Shown here piece after piece: positions 1-7,641 of a DNA stretch of 36,662 bases (positions within the stretch are counted from its first letter, which is position 1; every line of letters starts with the position of its first letter). The notes beneath the pieces are model-generated. The model was not told where the DNA came from. It saw only the letters and a program-made list of their open reading frames with translations, and did no database searches. The stretch comes from CAYWNA01 sp964459305 (lineage in GTDB: Bacteria; Planctomycetota; Planctomycetia; Pirellulales; Pirellulaceae): NCBI GenBank assembly GCA_964459305.1, contig CAYWNA010000123.1, positions 1 through 36,662 on the forward strand, in the 5' to 3' direction. The translations under genes and the position numbers were made by a program.

Positions 1-556
1 GGTTCTTGATCGCGGCAAAGCAATCTTGTCCGGACTTCCCCAGTTGACTGACAACTTGCTTGGCTGCAAATCGACCGGCGTCAAAAGGGTTGTATCCTTC
101 GGGTCGCGGCCCCACGCAATCCACGATCCAGAAGTTGCGCTCAAACCACTTCGCGGTGCGCTGATTTACGATTGACGTCACGGTCTTCGGTAACACGCCG
201 TTGTGATTTCGGAAATCGTAGTGCAGGAGATTGATACCCGGGTACACGGATCCCCACGCATCCTGGGATCCACCGATCGGTACTTTCCGTTCGTTTTCCC
301 AATAGTACAACTCCGTCGCCAGCTCGTACTTGTCGATGTTGTCAGGGATTCCGTCGGGGTACTTCCGCATGAGGATCTGCCGAGTGCTTGAGCAGATACC
401 GCATCGGTCGTGGAATGTGACAGTCGGTTGAACCTGGACGACGACCACGTATCCGTCTGCCAGGAAATTCACAAAGTTGTGGTCTCCCCACCCGCCAGCG
501 AGCGCCACGCGGTAGGGGCATGCTGGAGCCGTCTTCGTACGAGACTGCTTTCTCAT
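1..556 (-). CDS. GHMP-kinase-like protein, partial (C-terminus off the window)
   Basis: An open frame of about 185 codons runs on the minus strand from an ATG at 556-554 off the left edge. A GGAG box lies seven bases upstream of the ATG and an in-frame TGA precedes it. The product starts MRKQSRTKTAPACPYRVALAGGWGDHN; the PYRVALAGGWxD stretch resembles the N-terminal substrate-binding strand of GHMP-type sugar kinases. Later segments (DRCGICSSTRQILMRKYP, GSQDAWGSVYPGINLLHYDF, PRPEGYNPF) recall a planctomycete/verrucomicrobial branch often annotated as galactokinase-like or GHMP kinase. It starts 28 bp after the symporter stop, so the two are probably co-transcribed and the product may phosphorylate the sugar taken up. 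The nucleotide-binding loop is not obvious and the substrate cannot be read from the sequence. The gene itself is well supported; the family call is moderate. Confidence 0.62.
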   Translation of the reverse strand, partial: MRKQSRTKTAPACPYRVALAGGWGDHNFVNFLADGYVVVVQVQPTVTFHDRCGICSSTRQILMRKYPDGIPDNIDKYELATELYYWENERKVPIGGSQDAWGSVYPGINLLHYDFRNHNGVLPKTVTSIVNQRTAKWFERNFWIVDCVGPRPEGYNPFDAGRFAAKQVVSQLGKSGQDCFAAIKN

Positions 557-584
557 TAATCATCTCCAATCGATAACCGGGTAG

Positions 585-2222
585 TTAATGAAGCAGCGCG
601 TAAAGAACGCCCATGATGACGAAGAGGATCGCCGCCATGACGCGAGGATCGGTGAGGGTGCCTTCCATCTTGCCGCGAACCGCGTCGAGCGGGCGGGTCC
701 AGCAGAGGTTGTCGATCTGCTTCTTGGACGGCGCCGGGGTCATCAGGCTGACGACGATGTAGACCGCGCTGGACATCAGAAACAGGTACCAGCCGACCTG
801 CATGAACGGGATGCCAAGGCCTTTGGCAATGATCTGCTCAGTACCGATCAGCGGAATGTCGATGGCCAAGTAGACAAAGCCGATGACTACGTTGAAGAGC
901 AAGGCGGCCATGGCGCCCTGCTTGTTGCCTCGCGGCCAGAACACTCCCCAGAGGAATATGGTTGTGATCCCCGGTGCAAACGCCATGGGTATCTTATTGA
1001 TGGCTTCAAAGATGCTACCGAACTTTCCACCCTGCGTTGACCACAACATGGCCAGAACCACGACAACGCCTGCCGTGATCCGGCCGATCAACACCAGCCT
1101 GGCGTCAGACGTGTCGGGCCGCAAACGCTTTACGATGTCCTCGGCCGTCAGCGTGGCCGTGCTGTTCAGCGCGGCCTCGATGGTGCTCATCAGGGCCGCC
1201 AGCAGCCCGGCCGCCATCAGGCCCCGGACTCCAACCGGAAGTAGCTCTTTCATCATGACCATCAGAGTCGCGTCGTTGTCGTCCCCGATTTTTTCCTGGA
1301 AGAGCACGTAACCGATCACGCCTGGCAGTACCATGAGGAAGACCGGAAGGATCTTCAGGAAGCCGGCAAAGATCGCTCCGTCACGTCCATCCTTCTCGGT
1401 TTTTGCTGCGAGGATTTTTTGGACGATCGTCTGGTCGGTACACCAATACCAGATACCGAGAATCGGATACCCGAAGAGGATCGAGTACCAGGAGAACTCG
1501 CGAAGCCCTAAGCTCCCTGGCGCGGCAGCGTCCTTGATTGGCTGGACCATGCTGAGCTGGTCCGGGCGGCAGGCGGCCTTAAAGTCGGCCCAGGATTCGA
1601 CGCCCACGCTCGGCAGCATCTGGATTCCGGCAAAGGTGAGGATCGCTGCTCCGAGAAGCAGTAGCACGGCCTGGATCGCGTCGGTGATCATCACCGCCTT
1701 GAGACCGCCGAGAATTGTATAGATCGCCGTGATCACCGAGATGCCGATAATCGAAGCCACGTAAGGGATCCCAAAGAACTCCTCAAGCACTTTGGCTCCG
1801 GCGTACAGGCTGATGCCGATATGGACCAGCAGTGCGGACATCACAAAGATGGAGGCCAGAAAGGTCCGAGCGCCGGTGCCGTAACGCTTCTCGACGTATT
1901 CTGGAAGCGTGCTGATCTTGCTGCGGAAGTAGAATGGGGCAAAGACGATCCCCAACAGAATCAGGCAGAAGGCCGCCATCCACTCGAAGTTGCCGATCAC
2001 CAGCCCGTCTTTGTATCCGGACGAAGCCAGGCCCACGAGGTGAATCGTGGAAATGTTTGCACAGAACAGACCCGTGCCGATGATGGGCCACCGGAGCGAC
2101 CGACCGGCGAGAAAAAACTGATCGGAGGACGTGTTCTTCTTGTACCCGGCCAGGATGCCGACCGCCATGATCCCTAGCAGATAGGCAACAACAATGACCG
2201 TATCGATTGAACCGCCTTCCAT
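585..2222 (-). CDS. Sodium:solute symporter (SSS/SGLT family)
   Basis: This 545-residue, strongly hydrophobic inner-membrane protein has the length and helix pattern of the SSS family (PF00474), roughly 13-14 transmembrane segments. Family features visible are the N-terminal helix followed by SSDQFFLAGRSLRWPIIGTG, the unwound first-helix region ANISTIHLVGLASSGYKDGL, and the ILGGLKAVMITDAIQAVLL stretch. Such proteins use the sodium gradient to import sugars, amino acids or other organic solutes; the SGLT-like N-terminus favours a sugar. The ATG at 2222 is preceded by AGGAG at good spacing. It leads the GHMP-kinase-like gene and is divergent from the XylR-type regulator 159 bp away, which suggests control by that regulator. 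The transported substrate is not predictable. Confidence 0.93.
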   Translation of the reverse strand: MEGGSIDTVIVVAYLLGIMAVGILAGYKKNTSSDQFFLAGRSLRWPIIGTGLFCANISTIHLVGLASSGYKDGLVIGNFEWMAAFCLILLGIVFAPFYFRSKISTLPEYVEKRYGTGARTFLASIFVMSALLVHIGISLYAGAKVLEEFFGIPYVASIIGISVITAIYTILGGLKAVMITDAIQAVLLLLGAAILTFAGIQMLPSVGVESWADFKAACRPDQLSMVQPIKDAAAPGSLGLREFSWYSILFGYPILGIWYWCTDQTIVQKILAAKTEKDGRDGAIFAGFLKILPVFLMVLPGVIGYVLFQEKIGDDNDATLMVMMKELLPVGVRGLMAAGLLAALMSTIEAALNSTATLTAEDIVKRLRPDTSDARLVLIGRITAGVVVVLAMLWSTQGGKFGSIFEAINKIPMAFAPGITTIFLWGVFWPRGNKQGAMAALLFNVVIGFVYLAIDIPLIGTEQIIAKGLGIPFMQVGWYLFLMSSAVYIVVSLMTPAPSKKQIDNLCWTRPLDAVRGKMEGTLTDPRVMAAILFVIMGVLYALLH

Positions 2223-2381
2223 GCCGCACTCCTAACTTGATTTGGGAACCAAGGATGAGCCAAACCACAACCTATGTTAGCCCTGAGCGGGTTGACTGGC
2301 ATCGCCATTTCCAGCAAGATAACCGCCATATTTGGAGGCAGCTGAGAAGTGAAGACGGAACGGTTCTAAGGGACCAACGCA
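2223..2381. promoter_or_regulatory. Divergent promoter region between symporter and XylR-type regulator
   Basis: This 159-bp gap separates the two divergent start codons and must hold both promoters and probably the regulator's binding sites. For the regulator, a TTGACT box at 2292-2297 matches a -35 element in 5 of 6 positions, but the -10 at the right distance (CAAGAT, 2315-2320) is weak. For the symporter I see only weak candidates. No convincing palindrome or direct repeat stands out as an AraC-type operator. Confidence 0.4.
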
Positions 2382-3539
2382 ATGCATAGTGCACCTCGAG
2401 TTATTCTGTTCCTCGAAGCAATCCGAGGGTTCGATCGGGGGCTGCTGTCAGGGATCGCGAGATATGCCGCGCTAAACGGACCTTGGACTTTCTATCGCCG
2501 ACCGCACGGCTACCTGAGATCGAAACACCGACTCGACCTGAAGGAACTCAAAGCCTGGAAGCCGGACGGGGCAATCTGTCCGGTTACCCAACTCGACGAA
2601 CTCTCGCTTCTGCGCGTGCCGCTGATCGCGTACGATGTAGATCAGTATTCCGGGCGCGTGCCCTGTGTCCTTTCCGAGGACCTCCAAGCGGGACGACTCG
2701 CGGCTCAACATCTGCTGGACCTCGGACATCGACATCTTGCCTTCTGTGGATACAGTGGCATCCGCTGGTCGCGTGAACGTTGCCAGGCGTTCTGCGATGT
2801 AGTCCAACAGGGAGGATGCGCAGTCGAGGTCTACCGCCCGCGGAGTCGCAGACCTGCGGCCTGGGCAAAAGAAGAGCCTCATGTGAGGCATTGGCTGGAG
2901 ACGTTGCCGAAACCAATCGGTATGCTCTGCGCGAATGACGACCGAGCCGCATCGATTCTGGAAACGTGTCACGTGCTAGGCTACGGTGTGCCGGAGGATG
3001 TGTCCGTCGTCGGTGTCGACGACGACCAGTACGTCTGCGAGTTGCAGAACCCGCCGCTGTCAAGTGTCAAGATGGCGTCAGAGCAGGCAGGCTATGAAGC
3101 GGCCGCCTTGCTGGGCCGAATGATACATGGCGAAGAGAAAATGTCCGGCCAGCGGATCATGGCGCACACGACTGGCGTGACGCCACGCCAATCCACAGAC
3201 GTCCTCATGGTTCGCAATGTGGAGGTCAGAAAAGCACTTCGCTTTATACGCGAAAACGCTGGTCGCCCAATCCGGGTAGCGGATGTCGTCAGAGTGACCG
3301 ATCTTTCGCATCGCACCTTGAATGAACAGTTTCATTCCGAGTTGGGCTGCTCGATCATCAAGCAGTTGACCAGCGCGAGAATTGCCTACATCTCCCGCCT
3401 GCTGACCGAAACGGAGATACGGATTCACGAAATCGCGAACGTGGTCGGTTATGAAGACAATCGACATTTCTCACGTTACTTCAAGCGAACGACCGGCCTG
3501 ACACCGCAAGCCTACCGCAGAAAACACGCGCCGCCGTAG
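2382..3539 (+). CDS. XylR-type transcriptional regulator (LacI-like sensor plus AraC HTH)
   Basis: The 385-residue product has the two-part layout of XylR-family regulators. Residues 1-275 form a LacI/periplasmic-binding-protein-like sugar sensor, with RVILFLEAIRGFDRGLLSGI at the start and the LacI-like MLCANDDRAASILETCHVLGY and PEDVSVVGVDDD. Residues about 280-383 form an AraC-type double helix-turn-helix, ending in the signature IANVVGYEDNRHFSRYFKRTTGLTPQAYRR. Such proteins bind a sugar and activate catabolic genes. The ATG at 2382 has an upstream AAGGGA box. It is divergent from the symporter and GHMP-kinase-like genes, the likely targets. Ligand unknown; xylose should not be assumed. Confidence 0.92.
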   Translation: MHSAPRVILFLEAIRGFDRGLLSGIARYAALNGPWTFYRRPHGYLRSKHRLDLKELKAWKPDGAICPVTQLDELSLLRVPLIAYDVDQYSGRVPCVLSEDLQAGRLAAQHLLDLGHRHLAFCGYSGIRWSRERCQAFCDVVQQGGCAVEVYRPRSRRPAAWAKEEPHVRHWLETLPKPIGMLCANDDRAASILETCHVLGYGVPEDVSVVGVDDDQYVCELQNPPLSSVKMASEQAGYEAAALLGRMIHGEEKMSGQRIMAHTTGVTPRQSTDVLMVRNVEVRKALRFIRENAGRPIRVADVVRVTDLSHRTLNEQFHSELGCSIIKQLTSARIAYISRLLTETEIRIHEIANVVGYEDNRHFSRYFKRTTGLTPQAYRRKHAPP

Positions 3540-3586
3540 GCGAGTCCAGCCGGTATCCTTTCTTTCCAGACCTCTGGGGCGATGCG

Positions 3587-6007
3587 TTAGTCCGGTTCAG
3601 CGGATGGGGCGGGCGGGGTGTAATTCGCGGGCCTGAGAATCAGCCGATGCTGTGTCACTTGTTCGACCTTCTCGCGGGAGAACGCCAATGGGAAATACTG
3701 GCCGTTGTCCCACAGGGGCGCCAGGTCGGCGTAGTGTGGACTGCCGGGCTGGCCGGACTGGCCGGGGGCGCTGGTCGCCATCGCTTTGTCCCAGTCGGCC
3801 AAATCGAAGACCTGCCGATAGGTCGCCCCGTGGCGACGAAGAAAATTGGCGTCGTATCGGGCTTGATTGGGCGAGTGCGGGCCCGACTCGCTGGCGTACG
3901 GCCCGACATTGAACGCCTTTTCGTAGGCCGCGTCGATCTTTGCCAGAGGATGCTCGAACACGACGCGCTGGAGCTTTCCCAGTTCCCAGCCGTCAGGATC
4001 GCTACCCAACGTCTGCTTTGCTTTCCGCACCGCTCGGGCAAAGGTCTCCCGCACCAGCCGATCGCGAGATGATCGAGCGTCGGCGCCGAACCAGGCGTCC
4101 GTCGGGCTGGACAGTTCGGCCAGCATCATAGGAATGCCGCCGCGTCGATCGACCGTCGATATCAGATGTGTCGGGACCTTCTTGGCAAAGAAGGCAACGA
4201 CCAGTTCCCGACGCCAGAGAACGTACAGCGGCGCAGCCCGCGACGACTTAGTCAGGGCTCCGTCCCAGTTCTGCACGAGCTTGGCAAACGGCTCCATCGC
4301 CGGATCTTCGATAGCGACCGACGATAACAAGCCGGCGAGTTGACGGCCCGGAATCGAAACGTTGTCGTGCTGCATTCGCATGAAGTCTGCGAGCGTGAAT
4401 TGTTGTCCGGATTCCAGGCCTTCTGTGACACGGCGGTAGCGAAAATCGGCCACCCAGTCGTAGCCGATTTCATGCGGGTAGCCGGGCGGCAAGATGTTGT
4501 GATTGGCGGTCACGAGGCAGTGCGTGGGGGGATTGAACGCTTGTGGCAAGTCCTTCACCGGCAAAAACCCGTCCCAGCGATAGTCACCGGCGCCCGGTAC
4601 GGGCAGTAGTCCGTGCCAGCCTCGGCGTACGGGGGTCAGCGCCGCCGCAATCCAACCGATGTTGCCGTCCACGTCGGCGTACACGATGTTCTCCGACGGG
4701 GCCTTCCAGCCTTCGACCGCCCGGAGAAACTCGTCCCAGTTCGCAGCGCGGTCGACCGCCAGTGACGATAAATACGCCGCCGTTCCCGGTTCGCTGCCCA
4801 TCCAGCGCAAAGCGTACGCCCGGTGACGCCTTCGATCTTCATAAATCACTGGGCCGTTGCGGGTGTAGCGGAGTTCGATGTGCTCCGTTTTCAGCTTGTC
4901 GTTTCGCTTCACCACCACCGGTTCGCGAATGACCGTCATCCGCTCCCACCGATCGCCCACTCTGTATTGATTTGGATCATCGGCGTTTGTCTCTTCCACA
5001 AACAGGTCCGCCTGATCGGTCAATACAACGGTGAAGCCCCACGCGATCCGTTCGTTGTGACCGATCGCCACGCCGGGCAGTGCCGGCTCGCCGCTGCCGA
5101 TCACGTTCCAGCCGGGTGCGTTCAGGTGCACCAGGTAGCGCAACGACGGCAGGGCGATACTTCGATGGGGATCGCTGGCCAGCATCGGTTTGCCGGACGC
5201 CGACAGGGAACCATCGACAACCCAGTTGTTACTGCCCTCTTCGTTCGGACCGAAGCGGACCGGCGATACAACAGCGTTGTAGCCGTCCAGCAGCGACTGG
5301 TTGATCCCCGTGAAGTCGATGCCGTCGAGCGGTGCGAAATCGACGGGCGGATCGATCGGCATCGCTTGCAGGGCCTGCTCGGCGCCGACAGCCGCCACCA
5401 ATTCGGCTCGCGCGACCTCGCGCCGCAGGTTGAACGCCACGGCAAGGACCGACATTCGGCTCACGCAGTCCTCCGGTTTCCACTTTTTGGGCCGGTAACC
5501 GAGGATGCGAAACTCGATCGGCAGACGGTCGCCCAGATGGTCGATGTAGGCGTTGATGCCTCGCGTGAATGCCGTGACCACCTGTTTCGTATCCGGACCG
5601 TAGCTGGTCCATTCCGTGTCCTCGTCGCCGCGGTATTGCAGCAACCGGGCGAAGCGATCTCGTACCAGCGACGCGGGGCCAAGCACCTCGGCGGTTTCTC
5701 CGGCGGCGATCCGCCGCCACATGTCGATCTGAAACAGTCGATCCTGTGCCGCAACGAATCCCTGGGCGAAGAACAGATCGTCCTGGTTCTTTGCATAGAT
5801 ATGAGCCACGCCCCACCGATCGCGAAGCACCTGGACTGGCTCCTGGAGCCCCGGAACGGAGATTGCCCCGTCTAGTTGCGCCAAAGAATCCCAGCCTTCT
5901 TCCGACAGTCGTTCAGCCGCCGGTTCGGCGCAAGCGGATGGCGATCTTAGATGCAGAAAACCACAGAGGCCGGCCAGGGCGAGGAGGACGAAACGACTCT
6001 TTTGCAT
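3587..6007 (-). CDS. Penicillin acylase family Ntn hydrolase, exported
   Basis: This 806-residue product is a full-length member of the penicillin amidase family (PF01804), periplasmic amide hydrolases that self-cleave into alpha and beta chains. The start chosen is the ATG at 6007: it has a GGGAGGTG box upstream and begins a signal peptide (MQKSRFVLLALAGLCGFLHL). The frame stays open further upstream, but that stretch runs through a repeat and has no such signals. The alpha-chain mark DRWGVAHIYAKNQDDLFFAQGF is near residues 55-80. The autocatalytic junction is EEGSNNWVVDG, with the nucleophile Ser at about residue 259, followed by the usual MLASDPHR. Relatives hydrolyse penicillins, acyl-homoserine lactones or other N-acyl amides, and the sequence does not tell which. 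The gene ends 48 bp from the convergent regulator. Confidence 0.93.
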   Translation of the reverse strand: MQKSRFVLLALAGLCGFLHLRSPSACAEPAAERLSEEGWDSLAQLDGAISVPGLQEPVQVLRDRWGVAHIYAKNQDDLFFAQGFVAAQDRLFQIDMWRRIAAGETAEVLGPASLVRDRFARLLQYRGDEDTEWTSYGPDTKQVVTAFTRGINAYIDHLGDRLPIEFRILGYRPKKWKPEDCVSRMSVLAVAFNLRREVARAELVAAVGAEQALQAMPIDPPVDFAPLDGIDFTGINQSLLDGYNAVVSPVRFGPNEEGSNNWVVDGSLSASGKPMLASDPHRSIALPSLRYLVHLNAPGWNVIGSGEPALPGVAIGHNERIAWGFTVVLTDQADLFVEETNADDPNQYRVGDRWERMTVIREPVVVKRNDKLKTEHIELRYTRNGPVIYEDRRRHRAYALRWMGSEPGTAAYLSSLAVDRAANWDEFLRAVEGWKAPSENIVYADVDGNIGWIAAALTPVRRGWHGLLPVPGAGDYRWDGFLPVKDLPQAFNPPTHCLVTANHNILPPGYPHEIGYDWVADFRYRRVTEGLESGQQFTLADFMRMQHDNVSIPGRQLAGLLSSVAIEDPAMEPFAKLVQNWDGALTKSSRAAPLYVLWRRELVVAFFAKKVPTHLISTVDRRGGIPMMLAELSSPTDAWFGADARSSRDRLVRETFARAVRKAKQTLGSDPDGWELGKLQRVVFEHPLAKIDAAYEKAFNVGPYASESGPHSPNQARYDANFLRRHGATYRQVFDLADWDKAMATSAPGQSGQPGSPHYADLAPLWDNGQYFPLAFSREKVEQVTQHRLILRPANYTPPAPSAEPD

Positions 6008-6062
6008 GGGATTGCACCTCCCGTTTGTGAGTTCCAGCGGCTCTGAATCTCGACACAAACTC

Positions 6063-6130
6063 GTAGCCGAACTCGCCAAGAGTTTGGGGCTTTCCGCGAT
6101 TCCGCCCGAAGTCTTGGCGACTTCGGCTAC
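6063..6130. repeat. Core-only copy of hairpin repeat family 1 (variant E)
   Basis: A 68-bp inverted repeat begins GTAGCCGAACTCGCCAAGAG and ends TCTTGGCGACTTCGGCTAC. It lies between the stop of the SHD1 gene and the start of the penicillin acylase gene. The stem is that of the copies near 10.7, 15.1, 19.9 and 31.0 kb, but the loop differs and the outer ATACC...GGTAT arms are absent. Confidence 0.85.
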
Positions 6131-6140
6131 AAAACTCCAG

Positions 6141-6803
6141 TTAGCGTTCCGTTTCCAATGTCCCATCTTCTTGACGTGGATCAAGTCCACCAGCTTCAGC
6201 TGAAGGCTTCGGTTTGTCGCCACTATCAGGGACTCTCGTGAGGACCGCCAGGCTCTGCATGTCGCCTTCCTTGGTTAAGAGTTCGCTTGGTCGCGTTTTG
6301 CCTGGCTGGCCAAAACACAATCTCAACTCATTACCGTCCACCGAGTAGATTCCGCGGATGACGATCTCCTTGTCTTCGATCTGCGCGATGGCGTCAATCT
6401 GCTTGGGAGCATTTGCCGGGTAGATTTCGATTACCAGGAGGATCGTCTCTCCGGAATGCTGCGTCACGACTGCGTTGTTGCCCGTGATGACGTGCTTCTT
6501 CTCCCAGAGCTCCCTCGGAACCGGCCGGCCATTCGACATGGCGGACACAACCTGCCACGTTCCCTGCAGTCGCTTCAGCGAGACAAGATACTCTTGATCG
6601 GCCTTACTAAGCCCGGCAATCGAGACGTGTGCGATTTTGCCGTCTTCTCTCATCAGCAGCACGTTGCCGTCTCGGATTTCAATCACGCCCGCGTCGACCG
6701 AGAACTGACCGGTATTGTCAGTCCATTTCCTCGCCTCTGTCGTCACACCGGCCAACACGAGTATTGCCGGTGCCAGAACCGCCGGAATCACTGCTTGTTG
6801 CAT
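6141..6803 (-). CDS. Secreted SHD1 plus TIGR03067-type protein
   Basis: The 220-residue product begins with a signal peptide (MQQAVIPAVLAPAILVLAG). Residues about 25-72 (RKWTDNTGQFSVDAGVIEIR to HVSIAGLSKADQEYL) match the SHD1 domain (SLA1 homology domain 1), widespread in planctomycete secreted proteins. Residues about 76-195 begin LQGTWQVVSAMSNGRPVP and resemble the planctomycete TIGR03067 domain, a small lipocalin-like beta module with the LxGxWxvv opening. No enzymatic activity is established for either domain, and protein binding in the periplasm is the usual guess. A GAGG box lies upstream of the ATG. It sits 133 bp before the penicillin acylase gene on the same strand, so co-transcription is possible, with a hairpin repeat between them. 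Confidence 0.82.
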   Translation of the reverse strand: MQQAVIPAVLAPAILVLAGVTTEARKWTDNTGQFSVDAGVIEIRDGNVLLMREDGKIAHVSIAGLSKADQEYLVSLKRLQGTWQVVSAMSNGRPVPRELWEKKHVITGNNAVVTQHSGETILLVIEIYPANAPKQIDAIAQIEDKEIVIRGIYSVDGNELRLCFGQPGKTRPSELLTKEGDMQSLAVLTRVPDSGDKPKPSAEAGGLDPRQEDGTLETER

Positions 6804-6997
6804 GGCTCGCCTCGTATCGCAGGAAAAACGTCAGCAGTTCGATCCCAAGTGATTATGCGGCCCGCGGTCAGGCTTGATCGTAACCCGAAGCGTAAGCGAG
6901 GGCACAACGAATTGCCTCGCTTACGCTTCGGGTTTCTATGAATATATGCCAAACTTGACCGCGGGCGGTATGTTCGGGAAGTATACACAGAATCTGC
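6804..6997. other. Divergent intergenic space with repeat family 2
   Basis: No gene is seen between the SHD1 gene start and the BlaI promoter. Most of the space is the 118-bp inverted-repeat element at 6854-6971. The remainder contains no further structure that I can support. Confidence 0.6.
6854..6971. repeat. Hairpin repeat family 2, full copy F
   Basis: A 118-bp element has two nested inverted repeats. The inner arms are perfect over 20 bp: AACCCGAAGCGTAAGCGAGG at 6882-6901 and its complement at 6915-6934, around a 13-nt loop. The outer arms are CCCGCGGTCA at 6861-6870 and TTGACCGCGGGCGGTAT at 6955-6971. The outer arm resembles that of family 1 although the inner stem is unrelated. A truncated copy lies at 24549-24625. 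Confidence 0.88.
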
Positions 6998-7026
6998 TTG
7001 ACAAGAGAGTCGCCCACGTATACATT
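6998..7026 (+). promoter_or_regulatory. Sigma70-like promoter of the BlaI-M56 operon
   Basis: A consensus -35 box TTGACA (6998-7003) is followed, after exactly 17 bp, by TACATT (7021-7026), matching the -10 consensus in 4 of 6 positions. The predicted transcription start is near 7033, inside the palindrome at 7031-7047. This is the strongest promoter match I found in the window. Confidence 0.75.
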
Positions 7027-7030
7027 TCAA

Positions 7031-7047
7031 CTAAACTATTAGTTTAG
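7031..7047. promoter_or_regulatory. Probable BlaI operator (17-bp perfect palindrome)
   Basis: The sequence CTAAACTATTAGTTTAG is a perfect palindrome of two 8-bp arms around one central base. It starts four bases after the -10 box and covers the predicted transcription start, the expected place for a repressor site. BlaI/MecI winged-helix dimers bind AT-rich palindromes of this size in their own promoters. Binding here is inferred, giving negative autoregulation of the pair. Confidence 0.7.
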
Positions 7048-7256
7048 GCGTGTCCACAGGCAGATGGTTCCGCGGGAAAGCAGGTGGGCTTGATCGTGGC
7101 TTCATCCAAGTGGGCACGTGTCCAGCGTGCCGATGTCTGGAAGTTGCTGAATTACGGCATGTTGGAAACGTGCCTCACGTAGTAACATCGCGAGTATTTC
7201 CAAAGCTAAAATCGAGCCCAGGTGGGTCCTCAATTGCAATACTTGAGGTGAGCAAG

Positions 7257-7640
7257 TTGGCTGAAACGACACCCAGCGAACGGGAAATGGACGTGTTGAA
7301 AGTGCTTTGGACGCTCGGCGAAGCGCGAGTGCGCGACGTTCACAGCGCGATGTGCCCCAACGGCGAGTGCGCCTTTACCACAATCCAAACACTGTTGCGC
7401 ATCATGGCCGACAAGGAACTTGTCACGCAACGCAAAGAAGCGCGCACGCTTTACTATTCAGCCAACTACAGTTTGGAACACGCCAGTTCAAGGTTCTTGC
7501 ATAAGGTGTTCGACGGATCGCTGGACAAGCTGGTGCTGAGCATGCTCCAGGCGGAAGACGTATCGGCGGACGAGATGCGCGAACTCGAAAAGATGATCGG
7601 TCAAGCTCGCAAGCGAATACAAGGCTCGGGGGACAAGTGA
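7257..7640 (+). CDS. BlaI/MecI/CopY-family transcriptional repressor
   Basis: The 127-residue product is the usual length of BlaI/MecI repressors (PF03965). The N-terminal winged helix runs from TTPSEREMDVLKVLWTLGEA through VRDVHSAM, FTTIQTLLRIMADKELV and the wing KEARTLYYSANYS; the C-terminal helices (FLHKVFDGSLDKLVLSMLQ) form the dimerisation part with the cleavable region. The frame stays open back to a GTG at 7050, but that start lacks a ribosome site. I chose the TTG at 7257 because GAGGTGA lies just upstream; a GTG at 7248 is the alternative. The leader from the predicted transcription start is then about 224 nt. Known role of the family: repression relieved when the partner M56 protease triggers repressor cleavage. 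Confidence 0.9.
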   Translation: MAETTPSEREMDVLKVLWTLGEARVRDVHSAMCPNGECAFTTIQTLLRIMADKELVTQRKEARTLYYSANYSLEHASSRFLHKVFDGSLDKLVLSMLQAEDVSADEMRELEKMIGQARKRIQGSGDK

Positions 7641-7641
7641 G

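Noticed and set aside
6008..6223. N-terminal extension of the penicillin acylase beyond 6007
   Set aside because: The extra codons pass through repeat E and overlap the end of the SHD1 gene, whereas 6007 has a strong ribosome site followed by a signal peptide.
7050..7256. N-terminal extension of BlaI from the GTG at 7050
   Set aside because: The 69-codon extension has no ribosome site, would begin three bases after the operator and gives a protein longer than the family norm. GAGGTGA before the TTG at 7257 is a better start.
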